A stretch of DNA of 18,461 nt from Candidatus Pacearchaeota archaeon (GCA_026395775.1 JAPLYA010000037.1:1-18461), one strand, 5' to 3'; positions 1-7,604 are shown, counted from the first letter of the stretch. A program made the numbers and translations. Notes: generated by a model not told the origin, from the letters alone.

Positions 1-1
1 A

Positions 2-574
2 GAGCCTGAATACAGAATAAACCTGCCAAAAGAAAACCTGAAAAGAAGCAGGCAAGCAAGAAGTGAATTGACAAATTTTAAGGAAACAACCGAGCTTGCA
101 GATATAGTTCTTGCTCAAGTTCAAGATAATGAATTGATTTTCCCTTTTTGTTATGCTAATGCAAAGAAAATATTAAACAGAGCTGTGAATCTAACAAAAG
201 CAAAATGTATCCCAAAAGGGCAAAAAGTTACTTGGAAAGATTTAAGGAGCAGTATGGCTTGCTATTTGTTAAGAGAGGGCTGGAGTTCTGATGAGATTAA
301 TTCAAGGCTAGGGCATAAACCCTCAAGCAAGGAGCTTGACAAATATTGTAACTTCTTAGCTATAAACAGGCACAAGCCAAAACAGAAAATATTTAACAAT
401 AATATGGACAAAGTGCAGAATGATATTGAAGAACTCAGGCATATAATCAAGCTGTATTCTGAAAGAGAAAAAAGAAAAGATGAAGAAAACAACTTAAAGT
501 TTGAGGATTATAAAAAAGATAATGAAACACTTGCTCAGGCTTTAAAAGTTATAGAAAATAAGCTAAAGAAATGA
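2..574 (+). CDS. Tyrosine recombinase/integrase, C-terminal part (5' end outside window)
   Basis: The frame is open to the left edge, so only the C-terminal catalytic part of a DNA integrase is present. The stretch KDLRSSMACYLL, followed by LGHKPSS and then KYCNF, fits the family's HxxR box, the second-histidine GH box and the tyrosine nucleophile. The first position of HxxR is Lys here instead of His. A long charged, coiled-coil-like tail follows the tyrosine by about 60 residues. The apparent TTG start at 68 is probably not real, because coding-like sequence continues upstream. The gene converges with the minus-strand gene ending at 580. It presumably integrates the element that continues to about 9193. 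The family assignment is firm; the target site cannot be seen. Confidence 0.85.
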   Translation, partial: EPEYRINLPKENLKRSRQARSELTNFKETTELADIVLAQVQDNELIFPFCYANAKKILNRAVNLTKAKCIPKGQKVTWKDLRSSMACYLLREGWSSDEINSRLGHKPSSKELDKYCNFLAINRHKPKQKIFNNNMDKVQNDIEELRHIIKLYSEREKRKDEENNLKFEDYKKDNETLAQALKVIENKLKK

Positions 575-579
575 CAAGA

Positions 580-1125
580 TTATAATTTTTTTATTTCTTC
601 AATTTTATCTTTGAACAATTTATAAAAATTAGTGTCTAAGGCATATAGAATAATCTTTTCTTGCTTGGCTCTTTTATAGACAATTCCAACACTTTCAAAT
701 CTTTCAACAATCGCTTTGAAAATATCATAAGAGGGAACTTTTACATTTAGTGATTTAAGTTTTTTATAGAATAGCTCATTAGCCCGAGTGCTAGAAAGAT
801 TCTTTATTCCAGAAAAAAGTTTATCTGTTTCTTCAGATTTTTCTTTCTCCTGAAAATAAACACCATTATATCCTGCATTGGATAAATCCTCAATGAAATG
901 CATATCAGTTTTCTTGGTTTCTTCAACATCAACTTTGTCTCCAAAAGTTTCAATAAGAAGAAGATGTAGTGCCTTAACATAAATCTCTCTAATGTTAAAT
1001 GGATGAAGTCCTGTTAAAATATATCTTAAAACAAAAAGTTCAAGTGGTGTTAGGATTATTTTGAACAGCTTGACATCATCCAATAATTCTGGATTTTGCT
1101 TTGTTAGTTGAATATTTGTTTGCAT
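580..1125 (-). CDS. Unknown protein, possibly a winged-helix regulator
   Basis: This encodes 181 residues with no family I can name with confidence. The N-terminal half (about 22-60, around LTPLELFVLRYILTG) and the C-terminal part (about 135-170, with IFKAIVERFESVGIVYKR followed by a strand-like IILYAL) look like helix-turn-helix or winged-helix segments. It is transcribed away from the long plus operon, and the shared upstream region contains AAACC repeats, which would suit an element-encoded regulator. The palindromic TATA-like GTTTATAAAC at 1146-1155 is about 25 bp from the ATG, so the mRNA may be leaderless. The regulatory role is inferred from position and predicted fold only. Confidence 0.55.
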   Translation of the reverse strand: MQTNIQLTKQNPELLDDVKLFKIILTPLELFVLRYILTGLHPFNIREIYVKALHLLLIETFGDKVDVEETKKTDMHFIEDLSNAGYNGVYFQEKEKSEETDKLFSGIKNLSSTRANELFYKKLKSLNVKVPSYDIFKAIVERFESVGIVYKRAKQEKIILYALDTNFYKLFKDKIEEIKKL

Positions 1126-1135
1126 ATTTTAATAA

Positions 1136-1209
1136 AAACCAGATTGTTTATAAACCTTCGCAAACCAACATAAACCAAAACATTTATAAATAAGTATTTC
1201 TATATAATC
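1136..1209. promoter_or_regulatory. Divergent promoter region with AAACC direct repeats
   Basis: AAACC occurs at 1136-1140, 1152-1156, 1162-1166 and 1172-1176. The last three copies are exactly 10 bp apart, one helical turn. The self-complementary GTTTATAAAC (1146-1155) is a TATA candidate for the minus gene. TTTATAAA (1183-1190) and TATATAAT (1201-1208) are candidates for the plus operon starting at 1234. The layout suggests a regulator binding in phase between two promoters. Confidence 0.5.
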
Positions 1210-1233
1210 CTATACGATTTGATATAAAACAAA

Positions 1234-1446
1234 ATGGTAAAAATAAAGAAAACCGAGCAGATTGTAATTATGCTAACTCCTGCTGAAAGAACATTTGTTG
1301 AGCAACTTGCTAATAATATGAATGGCAGTAAGTCTCAGGTTTTAAGATTCGCATTATCAAAATTGCAGGCTAATGAGTTTGATAATATTCTACAAAAATC
1401 AGGTGAAAATAATGGAAACAACAGAAAACAGATTTCAAAGCTTTGA
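1234..1446 (+). CDS. Small ribbon-helix-helix-like DNA-binding protein
   Basis: This encodes 70 residues. A short basic beta strand (KTEQIVIMLTPAE) is followed by a helix (ERTFVEQLANNM) and a second helix (SKSQVLRFALSKL), which is the order expected of Arc/CopG-type ribbon-helix-helix repressors. It is the first gene of the long plus operon, and a TATA-like box about 29 bp upstream makes the mRNA nearly leaderless. The next small gene begins within its 3' end. It may control its own promoter or element copy number. The fold is a reasonable guess; the role is inference. Confidence 0.6.
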   Translation: MVKIKKTEQIVIMLTPAERTFVEQLANNMNGSKSQVLRFALSKLQANEFDNILQKSGENNGNNRKQISKL

Positions 1447-1561
1447 AAATTCTCTAAGAGAATTAAAAATTGAAACTATTGAATTACTGAGAAAAGTTTC
1501 TCCTGAGGATTGCAAAGTTTTTGAAATTAAATTTGGGTTAATTGAACAAAGCAAGGAATAA
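1412..1561 (+). CDS. Small acidic helical protein of unknown function
   Basis: This encodes 49 residues. I chose the ATG at 1412 because AGGTG lies seven bases upstream (1401-1405); an in-frame TTG at 1373 is possible. The gene overlaps the preceding one by 35 bases in another frame and ends one base before the next start at 1563. The sequence is mostly amphipathic helix (RELKIETIELLRKVS). No family is recognised. Its support is operon position, a ribosome-binding site and coding-like composition. Confidence 0.5.
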   Translation: METTENRFQSFENSLRELKIETIELLRKVSPEDCKVFEIKFGLIEQSKE

Positions 1562-1562
1562 A

Positions 1563-1748
1563 ATGACAGATAAGGTTTCAGACAATAAGCAGATTTGGAT
1601 TTCTTATGTTGATGATTCAGGGCAGACAATACAAGGGTTTTTTATTTTGCTTGAACAAAATATTAACTTTGTCAAGATTAAATCTGGGAGCAATATCTTA
1701 ACAATTCCTTTTCATAAAATAAACAAAATCAAGGAAAAGCTAGAATGA
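1563..1748 (+). CDS. Small beta-rich protein of unknown function
   Basis: This encodes 61 residues from the ATG at 1563, preceded by AAGGA; the upstream TTG at 1542 lies inside the previous gene. Alternating hydrophobic stretches (QIWISYVDD, GFFILLEQN, NFVKIKSG, NILTIPFHKI) suggest a small beta barrel or SH3/OB-like fold. Its stop overlaps the next start as ATGA at 1745-1748, so translation is probably coupled to the large ATPase downstream. I cannot assign a function. Confidence 0.55.
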   Translation: MTDKVSDNKQIWISYVDDSGQTIQGFFILLEQNINFVKIKSGSNILTIPFHKINKIKEKLE

Positions 1749-3538
1749 TAAATGAAAAATTTGAAGAGAAAGATTTAGATAAGCTTGATTTGGAAATGCT
1801 GGAAAATTATGCTCAAGAAACAGGTATAACAATAAGCAAACAAGATTTTCTGAAATGCAAGCAAGCTGGAGAGCAAGGCTTGAGATTGCTTTATTATAAA
1901 ATGTTAAACTTTCCTGAAAATAAATCAGAATGGGTTGTTGAACTTAATGTTCTTCCTGAAAAACCAATCATAACATTGGTTAATTCTAAATACAAGAAGG
2001 ATGAGAAAGAAAAAATAAATCCTTTTAAGAAACTCCATTATGCAACTTCTCATTTATCTCATTTTGAAGAATTGAACTTATTGCTAGGCTTATATGGAAA
2101 ACATTATTTGCCTATTAAAAAGGCTAGGTGGTATCAGTTAATTGGTGGGGTATTGCAGAAAAAAATAAGGCTTGGAGAAAAATATACAGATACGAGAATA
2201 AACTGCATTTTTCCTTTACCAACAGAACAGGGCAAAAATGATTTGATTTATTTGTTTAAGAGCATTCTTTCTCAAGTGAAGAAGTCAGCAGAACATAATT
2301 TTTCAATTGAAGAGCCTGTGAGTTATCATCCAGAACAGCTTGTTGGCAAGGTTATAGAAATTATGATTGACAATCCAAATGGAACTAAGCCAAAGAAAAT
2401 AAAAGCTAAGCACGAGAATAGAGGTTATTTCAATTCAGACTTTATTGAGATTGATGAAGCAAATCTTTTGTTCTTCAGCAAAGATGAGCAGATAAAACAA
2501 GCCAGAGAATACATCAGCAAGGCATTAAATCCGATTGACAGAAATGAGATTGTAAAGAAACTTGTTAATGACTTGCCTGAAGAGAGAGTTGCCTATAATC
2601 CAAAATGCACAATGAGTATTTATTTCCAGCCAAAGAAATTAGAAGAAGATTTAATGTCTCAAGGATTTTTGAGAAGATTTTTAATTCCTGTTGGGAGTAT
2701 AGAGCCTTTTCTCAATTATGGTAATGGAGAAGATTTCAAAAAGAAAATAAGCAATCCTGAATTTTCTAAGGTAGAAAAGAAGGAAGCATTAATTAATTAT
2801 TTATCTAAAGTCAGAGATAATTTAAAGAACACAGAGTTTATATTTTCAGAACAAGCTAGAGAAAAACTTAATTTTTATCTTGAGTTTTTAATTGCTGAAG
2901 GACAAGCTCATAGTGAGAGAATTGCTAATTTTGTTAAGCTCTTTAAATGGACTATTCAGGATTATCTAATAAGAATGTCTTGCATTATTGCTGGGAGTTA
3001 TTTCCAAAATGTTGTGAATGAGAACTTTGTTGCTCTAGCATATATGGACTTGGTTGAATTCCTTCAATGTCATTTTGATTTTATTTCTGAATGGTTGCTT
3101 GGCAATTTTGATTATGGCATAGCTTGGAAAGGAGCAGATTACAAAGCTAAGCAATGCTTAGAATTTCTTTATGTAAAAAATTGTTTTTCTGCTGAAACTT
3201 CTACAATAAGTATTGCACAATTTGAAAACTATATTATGGGAACTTATGAAATAAAAGATACAAGGGCAAGACAGAAACTTGCTGAATTTAGAAAGAATGG
3301 CTGGGTTGAAAGCAAGCAAATCTTTCAGGGAGATACTAAAGTTTGGCTTAATTTTATCCCTCAAATTGAGAATTTAACTTTTCAAGGTGACAAAGCCAAC
3401 AAAGGTTACAACCTGTATGAAAGTGTATATTCTGCCATAAATAGCATTTTAACCACTATGCCACCTTTGTCACCTATGTTGCCTTCAATAGAGAAAATCG
3501 GCTCAAAAGAGCCAGAGGAAGAAGAAAATGGCAACTAA
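1745..3538 (+). CDS. Replication-type ATPase/helicase-like protein (DUF3987-like)
   Basis: At 597 residues this is the largest protein of the element. A P-loop-like segment, PLPTEQGKN, falls at about residues 157-165. It keeps GK but has Asn where Ser or Thr is usual, and it lacks the typical first Gly. A Walker B-like strand (IEIDEANLLFF) lies near 233-242, and a GFLRRFLIP segment near 307-315 resembles the arginine-containing motif of DUF3987/plasmid primase-helicase ATPases. The C-terminal 200 residues are helical and may hold a winged helix (about 500-550). Position early in the element operon also fits replication initiation. ATPase activity is uncertain given the P-loop. A terminase-like or other AAA+ role is an alternative. 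Confidence 0.55.
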   Translation: MINEKFEEKDLDKLDLEMLENYAQETGITISKQDFLKCKQAGEQGLRLLYYKMLNFPENKSEWVVELNVLPEKPIITLVNSKYKKDEKEKINPFKKLHYATSHLSHFEELNLLLGLYGKHYLPIKKARWYQLIGGVLQKKIRLGEKYTDTRINCIFPLPTEQGKNDLIYLFKSILSQVKKSAEHNFSIEEPVSYHPEQLVGKVIEIMIDNPNGTKPKKIKAKHENRGYFNSDFIEIDEANLLFFSKDEQIKQAREYISKALNPIDRNEIVKKLVNDLPEERVAYNPKCTMSIYFQPKKLEEDLMSQGFLRRFLIPVGSIEPFLNYGNGEDFKKKISNPEFSKVEKKEALINYLSKVRDNLKNTEFIFSEQAREKLNFYLEFLIAEGQAHSERIANFVKLFKWTIQDYLIRMSCIIAGSYFQNVVNENFVALAYMDLVEFLQCHFDFISEWLLGNFDYGIAWKGADYKAKQCLEFLYVKNCFSAETSTISIAQFENYIMGTYEIKDTRARQKLAEFRKNGWVESKQIFQGDTKVWLNFIPQIENLTFQGDKANKGYNLYESVYSAINSILTTMPPLSPMLPSIEKIGSKEPEEEENGN

Positions 3539-3797
3539 TCAAAACTTATATCAATTTAGCAAAAAGTATCAAGATAAGAAGTTAAGCCCTTTGAAATCCA
3601 TCCGAGCCTATTGCAAGAGTCAATGCTGTATTGAAGATTTGAAAAGCTGGAAAGAATGCACATTTTCTTCTTGTTTGTTGTGGAGATACAGATTAGGGCT
3701 AGGCAACAGGAGTTCAAAGCAAAAAGATAGCTCCAGAGCAATAGTTTCAGCTAAATTAGAGCCTCCTGTAAGTGAGAAGCAGGAGAAGTTAATATGA
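3528..3797 (+). CDS. Phage-type cysteine-rich small protein (putative zinc-binding)
   Basis: This encodes 89 residues. The block SPLKSIRAYCKSQCC...WKECTFSSCLLWRYRLG (about 20-57) matches the pattern of a small conserved protein widespread in tailed phages: KAIRAxC, then two further Cys positions, then CPLYPYRxG. Cysteines at 29, 33, 34, 44 and 49 could bind a metal. The C-terminal 30 residues look disordered. It overlaps the end of the large ATPase by 11 bases and shares ATGA with the next gene. The molecular role of this family is not known to me. Its presence ties the element to viral gene pools. Confidence 0.65.
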   Translation: MATNQNLYQFSKKYQDKKLSPLKSIRAYCKSQCCIEDLKSWKECTFSSCLLWRYRLGLGNRSSKQKDSSRAIVSAKLEPPVSEKQEKLI

Positions 3798-4318
3798 GTG
3801 ATTACTATTCTCCAAAAGAAGATAAGGTTGATTTCAAGCAGATAGTTCTAGGGCATTATAAGAAAATACTTGAAATTTCAACAGCAGAATTTACAGGAGG
3901 TTATTTCAATTATGTTTCAACAGGAAACTCAACAAATAAAACCTATGTTTCAGATAAACGAGCTGAGTATATTCAAGCTATTGAGAGCTTGGCTCTGGCT
4001 TTGTTTCCTCACTTTGATGAGCAAATGAAAAAAGATTATCAAAAATATCTCAGGGCTGACAAAGAACTCCAAAGCAAATATGCAGATAAAGATGGCTTTA
4101 TCAAGCACAATGAAGATGAAAATAATAAACTAAGATACCATATCAAACTTATTTCAGTTATGAAAGAGCTGTTTAAAGATTTATCCTGCTTAATGTATAG
4201 ATTGGATTATTTTAAGACAGCAAGTTACTCAGAGGGAGATTTGGAAGAAGCAAAAGAAATTGTTGATGTTGATGGAAAAGAAATAATTAAAACACCAGAG
4301 GAGCAAGCTGATGATTAA
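3794..4318 (+). CDS. Unknown helical protein
   Basis: This encodes 174 residues, translationally coupled to the previous gene through ATGA and overlapping the next start by 8 bases. It is mostly helical, with a hydrophobic helix around ESLALALFPHFDEQMKKDY (about 64-82) and a second around LISVMKELFKDLSCLMYRLDYF (about 118-139). The C-terminus is acidic. There is no signal peptide or membrane segment. I recognise no family. Its place between the cysteine-rich protein and a zinc protein suggests an element-specific replication or packaging accessory, but that is only context. Confidence 0.6.
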   Translation: MSDYYSPKEDKVDFKQIVLGHYKKILEISTAEFTGGYFNYVSTGNSTNKTYVSDKRAEYIQAIESLALALFPHFDEQMKKDYQKYLRADKELQSKYADKDGFIKHNEDENNKLRYHIKLISVMKELFKDLSCLMYRLDYFKTASYSEGDLEEAKEIVDVDGKEIIKTPEEQADD

Positions 4319-4613
4319 AGTTCAATGCCCAAAATGTAAAAATAAAGTCAAGCCAATTGATTTGATGAACTATAATTGTGGTTGTGATAACACTAAAATG
4401 TGTTTTAAATGCAGAAGTTATTTTGCTGAACTTAGAAATAAAAGAAAGTGCAGAAAGCTAGGTTGTAATAAATTAGGATGGAATGAGCCAATTGGAGAAA
4501 ACAAATCAACACTTCATCAATATTGCAAGGAACATCAGAAAGAAAAAAATGCTGAATTTGAAAAAATAATGGAGAAATTGAAAAATTGGAGGGAAAAAAG
4601 GGATGGAAGATAG
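4311..4613 (+). CDS. Small zinc-finger protein
   Basis: This encodes 100 residues. CPKC at 6-9 with CGC at about 23-25 forms one zinc ribbon; CFKC at 31-34, CRKLGC at about 48-53 and a later HxxxC..H cluster may form a second. The C-terminal 25 residues form a charged helix (KIMEKLKNWREKR). It overlaps both neighbours by 8-11 bases in the operon. Nucleic-acid or protein binding is likely from the fold type. No specific family is recognised. Confidence 0.6.
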   Translation: MIKVQCPKCKNKVKPIDLMNYNCGCDNTKMCFKCRSYFAELRNKRKCRKLGCNKLGWNEPIGENKSTLHQYCKEHQKEKNAEFEKIMEKLKNWREKRDGR

Positions 4614-5097
4614 TGATAATGTTAATCAAAAAAATATAACAGACAAGTGGCTTGATAATGTATATCAAAGCTTAATGAAGTTAGAGGATTATGAAAGATT
4701 AGCAAAAGAGGGTTGCTCATCTATTGTTGAATATGTTCAATCAATTTCTCAAAATAAAAACTTTCAAATGGATATGGCTCAACTGCAAAAAAAGAATTAT
4801 GATTTCTTTATAACAGAGTTTGAAGTTCTATTGAACAACATCAGGCACTTGATTGACAAGCAGACTTATCTAAGAATGCAGATTAAACTTTTCAGCTTGG
4901 TTAGTTATGAGCAAGAGGTTGATGGTTTCCTGCAAATAAAAGTTAATCAAATGGAGCATACAGAATGGTTTATTCTCAAGCCTGAGTTCTATAACAACTT
5001 AAATCAAATCTCAGAACTTAGAGGTTTAGCTGTAAATAGCTTATGGAAACTCCTAAGCCCAAATGCAAAAGAAAATCTTGAGGGATTGCCACAATGA
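4603..5097 (+). CDS. Unknown helical protein
   Basis: This encodes 164 residues with no recognised family. It is mainly helical: residues 14-55 and 70-110 contain regularly spaced hydrophobics, and KQTYLRMQIKLFSLVSYEQEV is the most hydrophobic part. There is no obvious membrane segment or catalytic motif. It overlaps the zinc protein upstream and joins the P-loop ATPase downstream through ATGA, so it may be that ATPase's partner. The whole gene contains no CpG, which illustrates the depletion across the element. Confidence 0.6.
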   Translation: MEDSDNVNQKNITDKWLDNVYQSLMKLEDYERLAKEGCSSIVEYVQSISQNKNFQMDMAQLQKKNYDFFITEFEVLLNNIRHLIDKQTYLRMQIKLFSLVSYEQEVDGFLQIKVNQMEHTEWFILKPEFYNNLNQISELRGLAVNSLWKLLSPNAKENLEGLPQ

Positions 5098-5993
5098 AAA
5101 ACCTGATTATGTATAAAGAGGGAGAGGATAGCTGGGTTAGATGGATTAAAAAGAGAATAGCAAACAACCTTAACTTTATTTGCTTGTTTCAGGGAGCAAC
5201 AGGAATAGGCAAAACTTGGAGTGCAATGTCAATGTCAGAGATGATTGATAATGAGTTCAATGTTAATCAGATTGTTTTTGATTTCAAGGAGCTGATGTCT
5301 GTAATAAATTCAGATTGGTTTAAGCAAAAGAAATGGAAAATAATAATCTTTGATGAGCCTCAGATTACAATCTCAAACAGGAATTGGCAGAGTATCAATA
5401 ACAAGCTGATGAATTATTTATTATCCACTTTCAGACATCAAAACATTATCTTGATTTTCTGTTCTCCTTATGTTGATTTCTTAGATAGTCAATCAATGAA
5501 ACTTCTACATTGTGTCTTTGAATGTGTTGGAGTTAATAAGAAAACTAAACTGAGTAGAGTCCGTCCAAAGATACAGCAATACAACTCTTATATGAAGAAG
5601 ATGTATCAACATCCCTTATATGTTATCAGAGGCAAGAAAACAATTGCTTTGAGAGATTGGTTTATCCCTAAACCCTCAAATGAGTTAATTGAACAATATG
5701 AATTGAAGAAAACAGGCTTTACATCTAGCTTGAATAGAGAGATAATGATTAAGCTTGATAAACTCAATGAGGACAAACAAGAAGAAACAACTCAAGATAA
5801 CAAGCCCAAGCCAATAGACACAAGGAAGCCATTGACAGATAAGCAAGAACAAGTTATGAAGTTGCTAGCTAATCATCAAGCTCAAGAGGTTGCTAAGATA
5901 TTGAGTGTGAGCAATGCTGTTGTATCAAATCATAAGAAAGCTTCTTATAAAAAGGGATATACAATCAAGGAGTTTAGACAAAATGAGCAATAG
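5094..5993 (+). CDS. P-loop ATPase with C-terminal helix-turn-helix
   Basis: This encodes 299 residues. Walker A is GATGIGKT at 34-41 and Walker B is IIIFDE at 83-88. A strand-like IILIFCSPYVDFL (about 121-133) after an RHQN segment resembles sensor regions in Zot/FtsK-like and viral packaging ATPases. Residues about 244-295 form a separate helix-turn-helix, LTDKQEQVMKLLANHQ...VAKILSVSNAVVSNHKK, of LuxR/sigma-like type. This points to a DNA-handling motor or an ATP-dependent regulator bound to a specific site. Zot-like, HerA-like and partition ATPases are alternatives I cannot separate. It is coupled on both sides, by ATGA upstream and an 11-base overlap downstream. Confidence 0.7.
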   Translation: MKNLIMYKEGEDSWVRWIKKRIANNLNFICLFQGATGIGKTWSAMSMSEMIDNEFNVNQIVFDFKELMSVINSDWFKQKKWKIIIFDEPQITISNRNWQSINNKLMNYLLSTFRHQNIILIFCSPYVDFLDSQSMKLLHCVFECVGVNKKTKLSRVRPKIQQYNSYMKKMYQHPLYVIRGKKTIALRDWFIPKPSNELIEQYELKKTGFTSSLNREIMIKLDKLNEDKQEETTQDNKPKPIDTRKPLTDKQEQVMKLLANHQAQEVAKILSVSNAVVSNHKKASYKKGYTIKEFRQNEQ

Positions 5994-6126
5994 ACACATT
6001 AGAAAAAGAATTATTAGGGAAATACAAGGGCTTTTATCTCTATTTATTCAATTTCATTCTGTAGAGCCGAGTGAGGCAGGGCATAAATTAACTTTGAGAG
6101 GTTTGAATTTCAAGAGGTTGATATGA
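5983..6126 (+). CDS. Short basic protein of unknown function
   Basis: This encodes 47 residues from the ATG at 5983, which has AAGGAG at 5968-5973. The 23 codons upstream in the same frame overlap the ATPase and are unlikely to be used. It is rich in Arg and Ile in its first third (RHIRKRIIREIQGLLSLFIQF). Its stop overlaps the next start as ATGA. No family is recognised, and support comes from operon coupling only. Confidence 0.45.
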   Translation: MSNRHIRKRIIREIQGLLSLFIQFHSVEPSEAGHKLTLRGLNFKRLI

Positions 6127-6350
6127 AACAGAAAAAGAAGTATAAAGAAAAGAAAAAAGCTTATTTGAAAACAAAAGCATATAAGATATGGAAGAAATCT
6201 TATGATAAAAAGTATAGCAAGACAATGACATTGATTAGAATATCTCCTGAACTTCTTAGAGGATTAGACAAGCACAGGAAAAGTCCAAGAGAACATTACC
6301 ATAATATTATAAGCAGGTTGCTGAGGGAATACAAATGCAAGAAACATTAA
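6123..6350 (+). CDS. Ribbon-helix-helix-like protein with basic N-terminus
   Basis: This encodes 75 residues. The first 35 are almost entirely Lys and Tyr rich. The remainder (MTLIRISPELLRGLDKHRK...HYHNIISRLLREYK) has the strand-helix-helix order of Arc/CopG/NikR-type repressors. It lies directly before the serine recombinase and overlaps its start by 16 bases. It may control the recombinase or recognise the resolution site. The function is inference. Confidence 0.55.
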   Translation: MKQKKKYKEKKKAYLKTKAYKIWKKSYDKKYSKTMTLIRISPELLRGLDKHRKSPREHYHNIISRLLREYKCKKH

Positions 6351-6988
6351 TCTATATCAGGACATCAACAGAAGAACAAAACCCAGAACTTCAATTGAAT
6401 GATTGTGAGGCTCTGGCTAATAAGCTAGGCTTAAAACAATATGAGATAATCTCAGACAAGCAGAGTGCTTGGAAAGATAATATTGAAAGAGAGTTCTTTG
6501 ACAAGGTTAATCAAGCAATCAAGAACAAGCAAGTTAAACAATTGATATGCTGGGATTTAGACAGGCTTTACAGAAACAGAAAAAAGCTTATTGCTTTCTT
6601 TGAGTTCTGCAAGCAATATGGTTGCAAGGTTTATTCAGCAAGACAGGATTGGCTTGAAAGCTTGAACAAGATACAAGAGCCTTTCAATGAAATTATGTTT
6701 GACTTAATGTTGCAAATTATGGGCTGGCTAGCTGAAGAAGAAAGCTCCAAGAAATCAATGCGAGTTAAGAATGCTGTCAGGAGAGATACAGGAATAACCC
6801 AATCATATAAGGGCAACAAGTGGGGAAGAAAATCAATTCAGACAGCTAGGCTCAAAGAAGAAGTCTTGAAACTGAAAGAGCAAGGCTTGTCAATTAGAGA
6901 TATTGCCAAGCAAGTTTATTATTATGACAAGAACAACAATAAGAAAAATCCTAGTCCTGCTTTGATTTGCAATTTGTTGAAAGAATAG
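6335..6988 (+). CDS. Serine recombinase (resolvase/invertase family)
   Basis: This encodes 217 residues, the usual size of a small serine recombinase. The N-terminus LIYIRTSTEEQNPELQL carries the family's YxRxSxxxQ signature, with Ser11 as the likely nucleophile. The segment QLICWDLDRLYRN (about 68-80) is the conserved DRLxR region with catalytic arginines. A long helix follows (about 115-140). The C-terminal LKLKEQGLSIRDIAKQV is the DNA-binding helix-turn-helix. It probably resolves multimers or inverts a segment of the element, since integration is already covered by the tyrosine recombinase. It is the last gene before an internal promoter. Confidence 0.9.
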   Translation: MQETLIYIRTSTEEQNPELQLNDCEALANKLGLKQYEIISDKQSAWKDNIEREFFDKVNQAIKNKQVKQLICWDLDRLYRNRKKLIAFFEFCKQYGCKVYSARQDWLESLNKIQEPFNEIMFDLMLQIMGWLAEEESSKKSMRVKNAVRRDTGITQSYKGNKWGRKSIQTARLKEEVLKLKEQGLSIRDIAKQVYYYDKNNNKKNPSPALICNLLKE

Positions 6989-6990
6989 TA

Positions 6991-7016
6991 TTTATAAATC
7001 AAAAAGTATTGATTTA
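6991..7016 (+). promoter_or_regulatory. Internal promoter with 8-bp inverted repeat operator
   Basis: TTTATAAA at 6991-6998 is a TATA box about 25 bp before the ATG at 7020, implying a leaderless mRNA. TAAATCAA (6995-7002) and TTGATTTA (7009-7016) are a perfect inverted repeat with a 6-base spacer. It covers the gap between TATA and start, the usual position for a repressor site. Confidence 0.5.
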
Positions 7017-7019
7017 ATT

Positions 7020-7337
7020 ATGAAAATGAGCAAAAAGAAAAAAGCATTTATTATCATATTGGTGTTTCTATTTCTCTTGATATTAACTATAAATTATTTC
7101 AGCAATAAGTCAGAAACAAACAAGAGGATATACAACACATTTCCTGAATGCAGAGAAAATTCCTCTGAGTTTTGTTATAGGATTATTCAAGCAGAGAGGA
7201 TTAAGATTGAATACTTAGAGCCAAAACCACCATTGATGATTAAAATATTCTTTATTGCTGTTCTTTCTTTAATCTTATCAATTCCAATTTTCTATTTTTA
7301 TAAATATCTAATTCTAGAAAACCCTTTTTGGAAATAA
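7020..7337 (+). CDS. Small membrane protein with two transmembrane segments
   Basis: This encodes 105 residues. A lysine-rich start (KMSKKKK) precedes transmembrane segment 1 at about 9-27 (AFIIILVFLFLLILTINYF). A polar loop with two Cys (FPECRE, EFCYR) follows at about 28-72, then segment 2 at about 74-95. By the positive-inside rule both ends are cytoplasmic, and the cysteine loop is outside. It has its own promoter and is not coupled to the recombinase. No family is recognised. A surface or envelope protein of the element is conceivable. Confidence 0.6.
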   Translation: MKMSKKKKAFIIILVFLFLLILTINYFSNKSETNKRIYNTFPECRENSSEFCYRIIQAERIKIEYLEPKPPLMIKIFFIAVLSLILSIPIFYFYKYLILENPFWK

Positions 7338-7377
7338 TCCTTTTGCTAGCTTGAGAATACAATCTGTTGAAATAGCT

Positions 7378-7604
7378 TTAATCAAATTTTAGAATTCCTT
7401 TATATTTCTTTTTGGCTCTTTCAAGCATAAAGCTTGACAACCAATTATAAAAAACAACTGCGATTACAACAGAAACAATAATCAGAAAAATAGAGGTAAT
7501 ATTCCAACCAACAAACAATAAAGAAAAGCTAAGAAAAAAACCTCCTAAGCATAATGCTCCAATAAATGCAAATGCTTTAATGCCCTCTTTACTCTCTTCT
7601 CCAT
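7378..7604 (-). pseudogene. Minus-strand membrane-protein reading frame without a usable start
   Basis: Reading from about 7604 down to a stop at 7378-7380, the frame encodes about 75 residues. Two hydrophobic segments stand out, AFIGALCLGGFFLSFSLLFVG and SIFLIIVSVVIAVVFY, followed by a basic tail (LERAKKKYKGILKFD). This looks like a real two-helix membrane protein. The frame stays open to 7656 but has no ATG, GTG or TTG before the first helix. An ATG at 7602-7604 lies in another frame, so a small indel near the start would explain it. It fills the 267-base gap between plus-strand genes. It may be a decayed gene or use an unusual start. Confidence 0.4.
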
